A stretch of 15,856 nt of DNA from JBFEYJ01 sp041546305 (GCA_041546305.1 JBFEWO010000058.1:1-15856), one strand, 5' to 3'; counted from the stretch's first letter, positions 1 through 8,690 are shown. Notes: generated by a model not told the origin, from the letters alone. A program made the numbers and translations.

Positions 1-894
1 AAGGCCGCCCGCGTTGCCGAGTGGAAGGCCTTTTCCCAGCAGCACCCCGAAGGCGTGCTCTACTGTTTTCGTGGCGGCATGCGTTCAAAGATCAGCCAGC
101 AATGGCTTTATGAAGAGACCGGCATCCTCTACCCGCGGGTCAAGGGCGGTTACAAGGCGCTGCGCCGTTTCCTGATCGACGAGCTGGAGGTAAGCGCCCG
201 CGAGGTCAATGCCATCGTGCTCGGCGGGCGCACCGGCGTCGGCAAAACCCTGCTGCTGCGACAGCTCTCGCCGATGCTGGACCTGGAGAAGCTGGCCTGG
301 CACCGTGGCTCAGCCTTCGGTCCTCACGCCACGCCGCAACCGCGGCAGATCAGCTTCGAGAATGCCCTCTCCATCGAACTGTTGAAAATTCGCGGCCAAG
401 GCAATCCCGCCTTTGTGGTGGAGGATGAGCACCGCAATGTGGGCTCCTGCTTTATTCCCGATGCCATCCGCGATCGTTTCCGCGACTCACCGCTGGTGAT
501 CCTCGAGGCCACGCTGGAGGAACGGATCGAAAATACCCATCAGGAGTACATCGGCGAAGCCCTGGCGGAACATGTGACTATTTATGGTGAGGAGCAGGGT
601 TTCGAGAAGTGGGCGGCCTACCTGCTGGCGAGCCTGGACAAGATCAAGAAGCGTCTCGGCGGCGTGCGCCATGCGGAACTGAGGAAGGTGCTGGAAGCGG
701 CGATCGAGGTACACCGCCGTACTGGAGAAACCGGGCAGCATCGTGCCTGGATCGGTGAGCTGCTGGGCGGCTATTACGACCCGATGTACGACTACCAGAT
801 CACGCAGAACACCAAACAGATCGCCATCACCGGCGACAAGCAGGCGGTGATTGCCTGGCTCGGTGAGCGAGGAATTGAGTACCGGGAGCGCTAA
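1..894 (+). CDS. mnmH: tRNA 2-selenouridine synthase MnmH (SelU), 5'-truncated by the window edge
   Basis: The visible 297 codons are open from base 1, so the gene begins upstream; the E. coli enzyme has about 364 residues, so roughly the first 70 are missing. The family converts the wobble-base 2-thiouridine of certain tRNAs to 2-selenouridine using selenophosphate, by way of an S-geranylated intermediate. The rhodanese-type loop C-F-R-G-G-M-R lies at 64-84, with the catalytic Cys codon at 64-66. A Walker A motif, GRTGVGKT, follows at 226-249; a rhodanese domain followed by a P-loop domain is diagnostic of this family. The downstream sequence VVEDEHRNVG is also family-like. The GTG at 55 is in frame but internal, because the rhodanese domain extends upstream of it. 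The stop TAA lies 21 nt from the stop of the convergent phosphatase gene. No selD is in the window. The identification is confident. Confidence 0.93.
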   Translation, partial: KAARVAEWKAFSQQHPEGVLYCFRGGMRSKISQQWLYEETGILYPRVKGGYKALRRFLIDELEVSAREVNAIVLGGRTGVGKTLLLRQLSPMLDLEKLAWHRGSAFGPHATPQPRQISFENALSIELLKIRGQGNPAFVVEDEHRNVGSCFIPDAIRDRFRDSPLVILEATLEERIENTHQEYIGEALAEHVTIYGEEQGFEKWAAYLLASLDKIKKRLGGVRHAELRKVLEAAIEVHRRTGETGQHRAWIGELLGGYYDPMYDYQITQNTKQIAITGDKQAVIAWLGERGIEYRER

Positions 895-915
895 TTGCCT
901 CTTCCGGGGCGCAGA

Positions 916-1704
916 CTACTCCGACAGCCAGGCCGACCAACGGTTATATAGATCCCGACTGCTCGCCGCCGCCACCGAACGTGTTGCCAGCGCAGGCATT
1001 AACACTGGCTCGCCCTCCAGCGTGGTCGCATGACCACCAGCTTCCTTCAGGATCAGCTGTCCGGCGGCATAATCCCACAACTTCTGCCCGCCATGGAGAT
1101 AAAGGTGGCAGCGACCCGTGGCAATCATGCACCAGTCCAGCGCGCCGGAACCAAAACTGCGCTGCGAGGCATAAGGGGGGGCACTCGCTAGCCTGGCTGC
1201 CAGCGCCGGGGCAAGGCGTTTAAAGTCGACCAAACCCATGGTGCGCTCTAGCGGAGGCAGCTGTGGCGGTACATGCAAGGGCTCGCCATTGAGCCTCGCC
1301 CCGTTGCCCGACTCGGCAGAGAAACACTCATCACGCAGTGGATCGTAGATGATAGCGAGCACCACCTCCCCTCCCCGCAACAGGGCCAGAGAGACGCAAA
1401 AATAGGGAATCCCGGCCGCAAAATTGCTAGTGCCATCCAGCGGGTCAAGCAACCAGAGCCCCTCAGGGGAGTCGGCTAATAGCGCCTGCTGCTCGGCGGT
1501 ACTCATCTCCTCGCCCAGCAACGGGATCTCTGGCCAGCCTTCCTGTAATGCGTTAAGCACCCTTGCCTGCATCGCGGTATCGGCCTCGGTGACGATACTG
1601 CCATCGGCCTTAAAGCCGCGTTCGACTCGTGCAAAACGCGGCAACAACTCAGCGCAAGCGGCCTCTTTCAGGATCCGCGCTAATGCTTCGAGAGAAGGTT
1701 TCAT
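916..1704 (-). CDS. inositol monophosphatase family protein
   Basis: This 262-aa protein belongs to the Mg2+-dependent IMPase/FBPase/CysQ phosphatase superfamily. The visible metal-site motifs are G-E-E at residues 64-66, D-P-L-D-G-T-S-N-F at 87-95, and W-D-Y-A-A-G at 210-215; together these make up the full active site. Length matches typical bacterial IMPases (about 260-270 aa). Substrate is not fixed by the motifs: inositol-1-phosphate is the usual assignment, but related members act on 3'-phosphoadenosine 5'-phosphate (CysQ) or fructose-1,6-bisphosphate, so I give no symbol. The ATG at 1704 has an AAGG-type ribosome site about 7 nt upstream. It starts 53 nt after the purL stop on the same strand with no terminator seen between them, so co-transcription with purL is likely. 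Confidence 0.9.
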   Translation of the reverse strand: MKPSLEALARILKEAACAELLPRFARVERGFKADGSIVTEADTAMQARVLNALQEGWPEIPLLGEEMSTAEQQALLADSPEGLWLLDPLDGTSNFAAGIPYFCVSLALLRGGEVVLAIIYDPLRDECFSAESGNGARLNGEPLHVPPQLPPLERTMGLVDFKRLAPALAARLASAPPYASQRSFGSGALDWCMIATGRCHLYLHGGQKLWDYAAGQLILKEAGGHATTLEGEPVLMPALATRSVAAASSRDLYNRWSAWLSE

Positions 1705-1757
1705 GACTCAACCTTGAAAAGGCAGGGCAACACGGAAGGCGCCGCCCTGATGCTGAT

Positions 1758-4700
1758 TTATCCCACCCACACCCGGGCATTGCGGAACATGCGCATCCAT
1801 GGGCCATCCTCGCCCCAGTCATCCGGGTGCCAGGAGTGCTGCACCGCACGGAATACCCGTTCCGGATGCGGCATCATGATGGTGAAACGACCGTCGGTGC
1901 TGGTCAGGCCGGTAATGCCAAGGGGCGAGCCGTTGGGGTTGGCCGGGTAGATCTCGGTGGGGTCACCATAGTTGTCCACATAGCGGAGCGCAGCCACCTG
2001 TTTGCGTAGCGCCTCCTCCGGAGTATGGCCATGACGGAACTCGGCCCGCCCTTCACCATGGGCTACCGCGATAGGCATGCGCGAGCCCTCCATCCCCTGC
2101 AGGAACAGGGAGGGCGATTTCATTACCTCGACCATCGCCACACGGGCCTCGAACTGCTCGGACAGGTTACGCACGAAGTGCGGCCAGCCCTCTGCACCGG
2201 GGATCAGCTCATACAGATTCGACATCATCTGGCAGCCATTGCAGACGCCGAGACCGAAGCTGTCCTCACGCCGGAAGAAGGCCTCGAATTCATCTCGCGC
2301 TCGCGGGTTGAACAGGATGGATTTGGCCCAGCCCTCACCGGCCCCCAGCACATCGCCGTAGGAGAATCCGCCGCAGGCGACCAGGCCGTTGAACTCCTTG
2401 AGCGAGACGCGGCCACTGATGATGTCGCTCATGTGCACATCAACCGCATTGAAACCGGCACGGTCAAAGGCGGCGCCCATCTCGATCTGACCGTTGACCC
2501 CCTGCTCACGCAGCACTGCCATGCGTGGACGCTCGCCCTTGCCGATAAACGGTGCAGCGACGTCTTCATCCAGTTCAAAACCGAGTTCGGCATGCAGGCC
2601 GGGGTCGGCACCATCGAGCAAACGCTCATACTCCTCGCGGGCGCATTCGGGATTATCGCGCAGCGACTGCATGCGGAAGCTCGTCTCGGACCAGGCACGC
2701 TGCAGATCAATACGGGATTCATCCAGCACGACCTGACCGGCATGACGGATCACCAGACGGTCATCCTCATTCAGTTCGCCAATCACCACACTGTAGCTCC
2801 CCAGCTCCGCCTCTCGCAGTGCCGACAGCACCTCTTCGGTATCCTGGTGGCGCACCTGGATCACCGCACCCAGTTCCTCACTGAACAGGGCGGCCACGGG
2901 GTCATCCCCCAGCACGACCGCATTGAGGCTGACGCCGGTATGGCCGGCGAAGGCCATCTCCGCAACGGTGGCGAACAGACCGCCGTCGGAACGGTCGTGG
3001 TAGGCCAGCAGCTTGCCCTCCTGATTGAGTTCCTGAATCACACCGAAGAACTGCTTAAAGGCCTGAGCGTCATCCAGGTCCGGGGCATGGTGGCCCACCT
3101 GCTTGTAGACCTGGGCAAGGCAGGAGCCGCCGAGGCGATTACGCCCCTTGCCAAGATCGATGAGGATGAGGTCGGTATCGCCAGAGTCCGTGCGCAGCTC
3201 CGGGGTCAGTGTCTTGCGTACATCGCTGACCGGTGCGAAGGCCGTAATGATCAGCGACAACGGCGCGGTGACCGACTTGTCTTCGCCGTTTTCCTGCCAA
3301 ACGGTTTTCATCGACATCGAGTCCTTGCCCACCGGGATCGAAATTCCGAGCGCCGGACACAGCTCCATGCCGACCGTCTTAACCGCCTCGTAGAGACCCG
3401 CATCCTCGCCCGGATGACCCGCTGGCGCCATCCAGTTGGCCGACAGCACAATTCGGGAGATATCCTCAATACGTGCCGCAGCGATATTGGTCAGCGCCTC
3501 ACCCACTGCCATGCGCGCGCTGGCGGCATGATCGAGTAGCGCTACCGGGGTACGCTCACCCATTGCCATCGCCTCACCGGTATAGGTGTCGTAGCTACTG
3601 GCGGTGACACCGCAATCGGCCACCGGCACCTGCCAGGGACCGACCATCTGGTCGCGGTTGACCAGACCGGTGACGGTGCGGTCGCCGATACTGATAAGGA
3701 AGGTCTTGTCAGCAATAGTTGGCAGGCGCATCAGGCGATAAGCCGCATCACGCACATCAATCTTGCTGGTGTCGAAGTCGGGCTTGTGGAACGGCTTGTG
3801 CTGCACCTCGCGCAACATCTTCGGCGGCTTGCCCAGCAGCACCTCCATCGGCATGTCGATGGGGCTGTTGTCGAAATGGCCGTCCCCGAGCACCAGCTGC
3901 TGCTCGGCAGTGGCCTCGCCGATCACCGCAAACGGCGCGCGCTCGCGCTCGCAGATGGCGGCGAAGCGCTCCATGTCCTCAGGCTTGATCGCCAGTACAT
4001 AGCGCTCCTGCGCTTCGTTACACCAGATCTCCATCGGCGACATGCCCGGCTCGTCGTTGGGAATGGCGCGCAGCTCAAAGCGAGCGCCGCGGCCGGCATC
4101 ATTGACCAGCTCCGGCATGGCATTGGACAGGCCACCGGCGCCGACGTCGTGGACGGAGACGATGGGATTGGCCTCGCCCAGCTGCCAGCAGCGGTCGATC
4201 ACCTCCTGGCAGCGGCGCTCGATCTCCGGGTTACCGCGCTGTACCGAGGCAAAATCGAGATTCTCCGCCGACTCGCCGCTGGTCATGGAAGAGGCCGCGC
4301 CGCCGCCCAAACCGATAAGCATGGCTGGACCGCCGAGTACCACCAGTTGAGCGCCGGGCGGGATGATATCTTTCTCCACGTGCTCAACGCGGATGTTACC
4401 GAGGCCGCCAGCAAGCATGATCGGTTTGTGGTAGCCACGCACCTCGTCGCCCTCGGGACCGGGTACCCGCTCCTCGAAGGTACGGAAGTAGCCGTTTATC
4501 GCCGGGCGGCCAAATTCATTGTTAAAGGCGGCGCCGCCGAGCGGACCGTCGATCATGATATCCAGCGCCGAGACTATCCGTCCCGGTTTGCCGTAGTCAC
4601 TCTCCCAGGGCTGCTCGAAGCCGGGAATACGCAGGTTGGAAACGGAAAAACCAGTCAGCCCCGCCTTTGGCTTGGAACCGCGGCCGGTGGCACCTTCGTC

Positions 4701-5654
4701 GCGGATCTCACCGCCGGAGCCGGTAGCGGCCCCGGGAAAGGGTGAAATGGCGGTGGGGTGATTGTGGGTCTCCACCTTCATCAGGATCGCCATCGGCTCA
4801 CTGTGGTAGCGATATTCGTTGCTACCCGGCTCGGGGAAGAAGCGACCCGCGGTGTAGCCCTCGATCACCGCAGAGTTGTCCTTGTAGGCCGACAGGGTTT
4901 TGCCCGGGTTCTGCTGATGGGTGTTACGGATCATGGCGAACAGGGATTTTTCCTGCTCTGCCCCGTCGATGATCCAGTCTGCGTTGAAGATCTTATGGCG
5001 GCAGTGTTCGGAGTTGGCCTGGGCGAACATCATCAGCTCCACATCGGAGGGATTGCGCCCCAGCGCGGTAAAATTCTCCACCAGGTAGTCGATCTCATCC
5101 GGCGCCAACGCCAGGCCCCACTCGCTGTTGGCCCGTTCCAGTTCCGCCTTTCCACCACCGAGAATATCCACCTGACGCATCGGCGCCGGCTCCTGGGTAA
5201 GGAACAGTCCTTCGGCCTCTTCCAGGCTCTCCAGCACCTGCTCGATCATGCGGTCATGCAACAGTGCCGCGATCTGCTTGAGTTCATGGTCGGTCAGTGC
5301 ACCATCGGCACGGCTGAGATAATAGGCCACGCCACGCTCCAACCGCCGAATCGAAGACAGGCCGCAGTTGCGGGCGATGTCGGTCGCCTTCGAGGCCCAG
5401 GGCGAGATGGTGCCGATACGTGGGATCACCAGCAGCAGCTGTCCCGCCGGATCCTCGCTGACCGCGGCCGGACCATAGGAGAGCAGGCGCACCAGGGTCT
5501 CCTTTTCCGCCTCATCCAGGCTGCGCTCCACATCCGCAAAGTGGACATATTCGGCATAGAGATGGCTGAGGTCTGGAATGCGCTCACGCACAGCGCTCAT
5601 CAATTTTTCCAGACGGAACGGGGACAGGGCCGGGCTTCCACGCAGGATCAGCAT
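1758..5654 (-). CDS. purL: phosphoribosylformylglycinamidine synthase (FGAR amidotransferase)
   Basis: This is the large single-chain form, 1298 aa against about 1295 in E. coli. It catalyses the fourth step of de novo purine synthesis: FGAR + glutamine + ATP to FGAM, in the cytoplasm. The start LILRGSPALSPF matches the family N-terminus and fixes the ATG at 5654. The synthetase half carries QANSEHCRHKIFNADW, VETHNHPTAISPFPGAATG and GKDSMSMK. The C-terminal glutaminase domain contains GVCNGCQMM with nucleophile Cys1138, and MPHPER with His1263 and Glu1265. These are each three residues beyond the E. coli Cys1135, His1260 and Glu1262, so the enzyme looks complete and active. A weak AAGG lies about 10 nt before the ATG. 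No clear PurR-type operator (ACGCAAACGTTTTCGT-like) was seen upstream. Long antisense open frames across the gene are composition artefacts. Confidence 0.98.
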   Translation of the reverse strand: MLILRGSPALSPFRLEKLMSAVRERIPDLSHLYAEYVHFADVERSLDEAEKETLVRLLSYGPAAVSEDPAGQLLLVIPRIGTISPWASKATDIARNCGLSSIRRLERGVAYYLSRADGALTDHELKQIAALLHDRMIEQVLESLEEAEGLFLTQEPAPMRQVDILGGGKAELERANSEWGLALAPDEIDYLVENFTALGRNPSDVELMMFAQANSEHCRHKIFNADWIIDGAEQEKSLFAMIRNTHQQNPGKTLSAYKDNSAVIEGYTAGRFFPEPGSNEYRYHSEPMAILMKVETHNHPTAISPFPGAATGSGGEIRDEGATGRGSKPKAGLTGFSVSNLRIPGFEQPWESDYGKPGRIVSALDIMIDGPLGGAAFNNEFGRPAINGYFRTFEERVPGPEGDEVRGYHKPIMLAGGLGNIRVEHVEKDIIPPGAQLVVLGGPAMLIGLGGGAASSMTSGESAENLDFASVQRGNPEIERRCQEVIDRCWQLGEANPIVSVHDVGAGGLSNAMPELVNDAGRGARFELRAIPNDEPGMSPMEIWCNEAQERYVLAIKPEDMERFAAICERERAPFAVIGEATAEQQLVLGDGHFDNSPIDMPMEVLLGKPPKMLREVQHKPFHKPDFDTSKIDVRDAAYRLMRLPTIADKTFLISIGDRTVTGLVNRDQMVGPWQVPVADCGVTASSYDTYTGEAMAMGERTPVALLDHAASARMAVGEALTNIAAARIEDISRIVLSANWMAPAGHPGEDAGLYEAVKTVGMELCPALGISIPVGKDSMSMKTVWQENGEDKSVTAPLSLIITAFAPVSDVRKTLTPELRTDSGDTDLILIDLGKGRNRLGGSCLAQVYKQVGHHAPDLDDAQAFKQFFGVIQELNQEGKLLAYHDRSDGGLFATVAEMAFAGHTGVSLNAVVLGDDPVAALFSEELGAVIQVRHQDTEEVLSALREAELGSYSVVIGELNEDDRLVIRHAGQVVLDESRIDLQRAWSETSFRMQSLRDNPECAREEYERLLDGADPGLHAELGFELDEDVAAPFIGKGERPRMAVLREQGVNGQIEMGAAFDRAGFNAVDVHMSDIISGRVSLKEFNGLVACGGFSYGDVLGAGEGWAKSILFNPRARDEFEAFFRREDSFGLGVCNGCQMMSNLYELIPGAEGWPHFVRNLSEQFEARVAMVEVMKSPSLFLQGMEGSRMPIAVAHGEGRAEFRHGHTPEEALRKQVAALRYVDNYGDPTEIYPANPNGSPLGITGLTSTDGRFTIMMPHPERVFRAVQHSWHPDDWGEDGPWMRMFRNARVWVG

Positions 5655-5695
5655 GTCGGTAGAGCCTTATAGATTAGGTTAACAGGGAATGCGGA

Positions 5696-5724
5696 ATAAT
5701 ACTGGAAGCGGCAGAGGACATAAA
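5696..5724 (-). promoter_or_regulatory. candidate purL promoter
   Basis: Read on the minus strand, TTTATG (-35, at 5724-5719) and TATTAT (-10, at 5701-5696) are separated by 17 nt and would leave a leader of roughly 35 nt before the purL ATG. The -35 matches consensus at only three positions, so this is a guess by spacing and position. Confidence 0.33.
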
Positions 5725-5825
5725 CATCGGATGCAGGATAGGAGGGAAATGACGCCAGGGATGGACTCGCTGGACAGGCTCCCCCGCCCGCTCTGTACAG
5801 TGATTCCTCGAATCCCGCTTCCGTT

Positions 5826-5834
5826 TGCTATACT
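5826..5834 (+). promoter_or_regulatory. extended -10 promoter of the RDD-family gene
   Basis: TGCTATACT is a TGn-type extended -10 element, with the hexamer TATACT at 5829-5834, 29 nt before the ATG at 5864. No good -35 is seen at 16-18 nt, which is tolerated by extended -10 promoters. It points away from the purL promoter, making this 209-bp spacer a divergent control region. Confidence 0.5.
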
Positions 5835-5863
5835 CCGCGGCAACGAACAAGCTGCGAGTTCCC

Positions 5864-6304
5864 ATGAATCCGGAAAATACCTCCCTGCCCCACTGCGGCC
5901 TGGCCCGACGGCTGGCTGCGATTCTCTATGACAGCCTGCTGCTGATGGCGATCCTGTTCATGGCCAGCCTGGTAGTGCTGCCACTGATGGGAGATAACCC
6001 TTCAGCACCGACCCTCTTTGTGTTCCGGCTTTATCTGCTCGTGCTGGCATTCGCCTTCTTCGCCTGGTTCTGGTCCCATGGCGGTCAAACCCTCGGCATG
6101 CGGGCCTGGCGCATCCGTCTGCAAAACCGCCGGGGGGGGCCGCCAAGCCTGTGGCAGCTCATGCTTCGCTTTCTCGTAGCCATCCTCTCCTGGCTGGCCT
6201 TTGGCCTGGGCTTTCTCTGGTCACTAATCGATCGAGAGAAGCTCACCTGGCACGACCGCTACTCGATGACCGAACTCGTGGTATTGCCGAAGGGGAAGAA
6301 ATAA
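5864..6304 (+). CDS. RDD family membrane protein
   Basis: This is a 146-aa inner-membrane protein of the RDD family, whose members have an unclear role; some have been linked to Na+/H+ antiport or stress. The name-giving residues are visible: Arg15/Arg16 and Asp23 in GLARRLAAILYD at the mouth of the first membrane segment, and Asp131 in LTWHDRYS near the C-terminus. Hydrophobic segments lie at about 18-42, 51-70 and 100-121. The motif GQTLGMRAWRIRL (74-86) between segments two and three is also typical. I chose the ATG at 5864 because it places the RDD arginines near residue 15 and follows the extended -10; the upstream in-frame TTG at 5825 would overlap that promoter. The ribosome site is weak. 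A run of eight G (6132-6139) lies inside the coding sequence. The next gene, lptG, is convergent. Confidence 0.88.
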   Translation: MNPENTSLPHCGLARRLAAILYDSLLLMAILFMASLVVLPLMGDNPSAPTLFVFRLYLLVLAFAFFAWFWSHGGQTLGMRAWRIRLQNRRGGPPSLWQLMLRFLVAILSWLAFGLGFLWSLIDREKLTWHDRYSMTELVVLPKGKK

Positions 6305-6309
6305 AAACG

Positions 6310-6372
6310 GTTCAAAGTGAAAAGTTCAAGGTTCAAGGTTCAAGGTTCAAGGTTCAAGGTTCAAGGTTCAAG
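6310..6372 (+). repeat. GTTCAAG heptamer tandem array
   Basis: Seven perfect copies of GTTCAAG run head to tail from 6324 to 6372, preceded in register by two degenerate units, GTTCAAA (6310-6316) and GTGAAAA (6317-6323). The array begins five bases after the stop of the RDD-family gene. It is noncoding for any recognisable protein; a frame reading through it gives a repetitive low-complexity product. Confidence 0.97.
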
Positions 6373-6512
6373 AGGCGCATTCAAGCACGGAGGTTCCCAG
6401 AATCACTATCGCGCCCCAGCCTGAACGTGAGGAAAATAACCCGTTGGCCGGGTTGGCCAGCTACCTGACAGAACGGAGGTCAGTGTTGTCACGTATATGG
6501 CGCAACGTGACT

Positions 6513-6528
6513 ACCTTGAACCTTGAAC
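6513..6528. repeat. inverted partner of the heptamer array
   Basis: ACCTTGAACCTTGAAC is the exact reverse complement of 16 nt of the 6324-6372 array and carries two inverted heptamers (6515-6521 and 6522-6528). It ends three bases from the lptG stop codon (6532-6534 on the minus strand). The 140 bases between the two arms (6373-6512) contain no gene I can support. They hold only short dyads, such as GTCACG/CGTGAC (6488-6493 and 6506-6511) and TGGCC/GGCCA (6445-6449 and 6455-6459). Confidence 0.9.
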
Positions 6529-6531
6529 AGG

Positions 6532-7596
6532 TTATCTGAGCCTCCGCATCAATGCGTACCACAGCAGGTATACCAGCAGGGTTGGCGTAACCGCGCTCAG
6601 CAACGGCGGGAGATTATAGACCAGCGCTACGCGCCCAAAGATGCCATTAAACAGATAAAAACCGATACCGAGCAGCGCGCCGATAACGATACGCTGCCCC
6701 ACGCTCACCGCACGGAGCGAACCAAACACGAACGGGATCGCCAGTAGGAGCATGCCGGCGGTGGCAAACGGGGCAGAAATCCGGGTCCACAAGGAGAGCT
6801 CATAACGCTGCGCCTCGATCCCGGTGTCGTGCAAGTAGCTCAGGTAATCCACCAGGTCCCGTATTGAGAGGTTCTCCGGTGGGATGGCCACCACATCGAT
6901 AATCTCGGGGGCGACACTGGTTTTCCACCCTATACTCTGCTCGAACTGACGCGTGATCTGTTGCTCACCAAAAAAGGTGTGTTCCACCTGCATCAAGTGC
7001 CAACCATCCTCCTGATAATGGCCCTGTTTGGCTGAGGTGCTCTGCAGCAGCTTCCCGTCCGGCGCGAAACGAAAAAGATGGATGCCAGTGGCGCGCCCAT
7101 CGATCAGCATGCGCTCGATATTGACAAAGGTATCGCCTTCGCGCGCCCACAAGCCGCTCTTGACATTGAGGCTGATGTTTTCCGACATCGCCAGAGCGCG
7201 CAGATTGCGCGCCTCTTTCTCCAGCGGTGGGGCGATCACCTCACCGAGTAAAACGGCGGCCACCACCAGTACTGCGCCCACCTTGAGGATCTCGCGCATG
7301 ATCTGGCCCACCGATATCCCGGCAGCCTGCATTACGGTCAATTCGCTGGTATTGGCCAGTGCACCGAGTCCCAGCATCGTTCCCATCAGCGCGACGAGGG
7401 GAAACAGCTCATAGACCTGCCTCGGCAGCAGCATGATGCTGAACTGGAGAGCATCAATTACCTGATACTTGCCCTTGCCCACATCAGTGATCTCAGTCAC
7501 GAAAGTGCTGAACAAATAGAGTGCGAGTAGCACCAGCATCACCGCAAGAATATGCCCCGCAATGGTTTTACCGATGTAATTGCCCAGTAATCTCAT
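6532..7596 (-). CDS. lptG: LPS export ABC transporter permease LptG
   Basis: This 354-aa protein (E. coli LptG has 360) is one of the two membrane subunits of LptB2FG, which extracts lipopolysaccharide from the inner membrane and passes it to the LptC-LptA-LptDE bridge. It starts MRLLGNYIGKTIAGHILAV, followed by the early motif FVTEITDVGKGKY (32-44) and three more hydrophobic segments in the N-terminal half. A periplasmic beta-jellyroll region lies at about 130-265, and the C-terminal membrane segments contain SLRAVSVGQRIVIGALLG. The coupling-helix stretch ANTSELTVMQAAGIS (81-95), with Glu85, contacts the LptB ATPase in this family. The ATG at 7596 overlaps the lptF stop in an ATGA arrangement, indicating translational coupling. 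A longer in-frame extension upstream lies wholly inside lptF and is rejected. Its 3' end abuts the inverted heptamer repeat. Confidence 0.96.
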   Translation of the reverse strand: MRLLGNYIGKTIAGHILAVMLVLLALYLFSTFVTEITDVGKGKYQVIDALQFSIMLLPRQVYELFPLVALMGTMLGLGALANTSELTVMQAAGISVGQIMREILKVGAVLVVAAVLLGEVIAPPLEKEARNLRALAMSENISLNVKSGLWAREGDTFVNIERMLIDGRATGIHLFRFAPDGKLLQSTSAKQGHYQEDGWHLMQVEHTFFGEQQITRQFEQSIGWKTSVAPEIIDVVAIPPENLSIRDLVDYLSYLHDTGIEAQRYELSLWTRISAPFATAGMLLLAIPFVFGSLRAVSVGQRIVIGALLGIGFYLFNGIFGRVALVYNLPPLLSAVTPTLLVYLLWYALMRRLR

Positions 7597-8681
7597 GCCG
7601 CCGCCCTCGTCCGACCACCCATTCGCAGCTGCTGTCGGTAGAGCAGGATAACCAACGCCGCCAGCAGCAGATGCACCCACCACATACCAATCCAGGGAGG
7701 GACGTCCCCCTTGGCCACGGCACTGCGCCCGACAGAAAGGAGGTTGTTGTAGATCACCACCACCATGATGCCGACAAACAACCGACCGAACCGGCCCTGA
7801 CGCGGGTTGGTCTTGCTCAGGGGAACAGCAAGCAGCGCCAGCAGCAAAGCGCTGATGGGCATGGCAATGCGCCATTGCAGTTCGGCGATATCGGTCGGTT
7901 CGCTCGAGGCCAGCAGGCTTTCAGAGGGCATGGCATTGCGGCGGCGCTTGCTCGCCACCACATCGCGGGTCTGCAGCAATATGCCGTGTTCGGCAAAATG
8001 AATGATTCGGTATTCGGAAGTGCCGACTTCACCTTCATAGCGGTAACCATCACGCAGCAACAGATAACGGTGACCGGTTTGACGATCCAAGTAGGTAATT
8101 GCAGATTTGGCAGTCAACAGGGTAAGCACGCCATTTTTACGCTGATGGGCAAATATCCCGAGCAGCTCCCCTTCATCCGGACCGGCTGCAGCTGCATATA
8201 TCAGCTCCCGCCCGCTTTCGCTCTGGGTAAAACGCCCGGGAACAATCCCCTCGATCTCCACTTTCGCCTGAGCCTCATCCAGGGTTCGTTGACTCAACTC
8301 CTCAGCCAGCGGGCTCACAAAGAGAGTGAGTGTTGCCACCATCAAGGCAACGATAAGGCCCAGTTTTGCCACACTGCCCAGCACGTGACCCGGGCCGATG
8401 GCGCAAGAGGTCATCGCCACCATCTCACTATCCTTGTACAATCGCCCCAGGGCCAGCATCACCCCGAGGAACAGCGAGATAGGCAGAACCAGCACCATGT
8501 TGCCCACCGACTTGAGGGCGAACAGGCTAAGGACCACTCCGGCCGGATAATCCCCTTCCGCCGCCTGAGCGAGAATGCGTACAAAGGTGCCGCTAAGAAA
8601 GATCAGCAACAGCAGCAACGTGACCCCGAGAAAGGTCCAGCCGATCTCCTTAAGCAAATAGCGGTGGATTATCAGCCCCAC
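7593..8681 (-). CDS. lptF: LPS export ABC transporter permease LptF (GTG start)
   Basis: This 362-aa protein (E. coli LptF has 366) is the partner permease of LptG. The N-terminus VGLIIHRYLLKEIGWTFLGV aligns with the family start around I-I-R-Y-L-x-x-E, then L-I-F-L-S-G-T-F-V-R-I-L and an E-G-D-Y-P turn, as in E. coli. The coupling-helix motif LYKDSEMVAMTSCAIGP (81-97), with Glu86, is present, as is the late motif VPLSKTNPRQGRFG before the last membrane segments. I chose the GTG at 8681 because it aligns with the family start and has GGGGGA nine bases upstream. An in-frame ATG at 8738 would add 19 residues unlike the family and would place the dyads of the control region inside the gene. The gene overlaps lptG by four bases and is divergent from pepA. 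Confidence 0.94.
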   Translation of the reverse strand: MGLIIHRYLLKEIGWTFLGVTLLLLLIFLSGTFVRILAQAAEGDYPAGVVLSLFALKSVGNMVLVLPISLFLGVMLALGRLYKDSEMVAMTSCAIGPGHVLGSVAKLGLIVALMVATLTLFVSPLAEELSQRTLDEAQAKVEIEGIVPGRFTQSESGRELIYAAAAGPDEGELLGIFAHQRKNGVLTLLTAKSAITYLDRQTGHRYLLLRDGYRYEGEVGTSEYRIIHFAEHGILLQTRDVVASKRRRNAMPSESLLASSEPTDIAELQWRIAMPISALLLALLAVPLSKTNPRQGRFGRLFVGIMVVVIYNNLLSVGRSAVAKGDVPPWIGMWWVHLLLAALVILLYRQQLRMGGRTRAAA

Positions 8682-8690
8682 TCTGTGTGG

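Noticed and set aside
2025..3539. A 504-codon open frame on the plus strand inside purL
   Set aside because: It is wholly antisense to purL, whose protein is conserved end to end with intact active sites. The antisense product has no recognisable domain.
3786..5672. Two further long plus-strand frames (3786-4745 and 4758-5672) antisense to purL
   Set aside because: They are mirror frames of GC-rich purL coding sequence, with no ribosome sites or family motifs.
5655..5863. A PurR-type operator or purine riboswitch before purL
   Set aside because: No ACGCAAACGTTTTCGT-like palindrome is present, and the leader after the candidate promoter is too short for a riboswitch.
6310..6372. The heptamer array as a CRISPR array
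   Set aside because: The units abut with no spacers and are only seven bases long.
6151..6468. A 105-codon plus-strand frame reading through the heptamer array into a repetitive FKVQGSR-type product
   Set aside because: It starts inside the RDD-family gene in another frame, and its repeats are only translated heptamer DNA.
6310..6528. The heptamer repeat pair as the ends of a miniature transposon (MITE)
   Set aside because: The left arm is a long tandem array and the right arm only two units. I found no target-site duplication beside them and no transposase.
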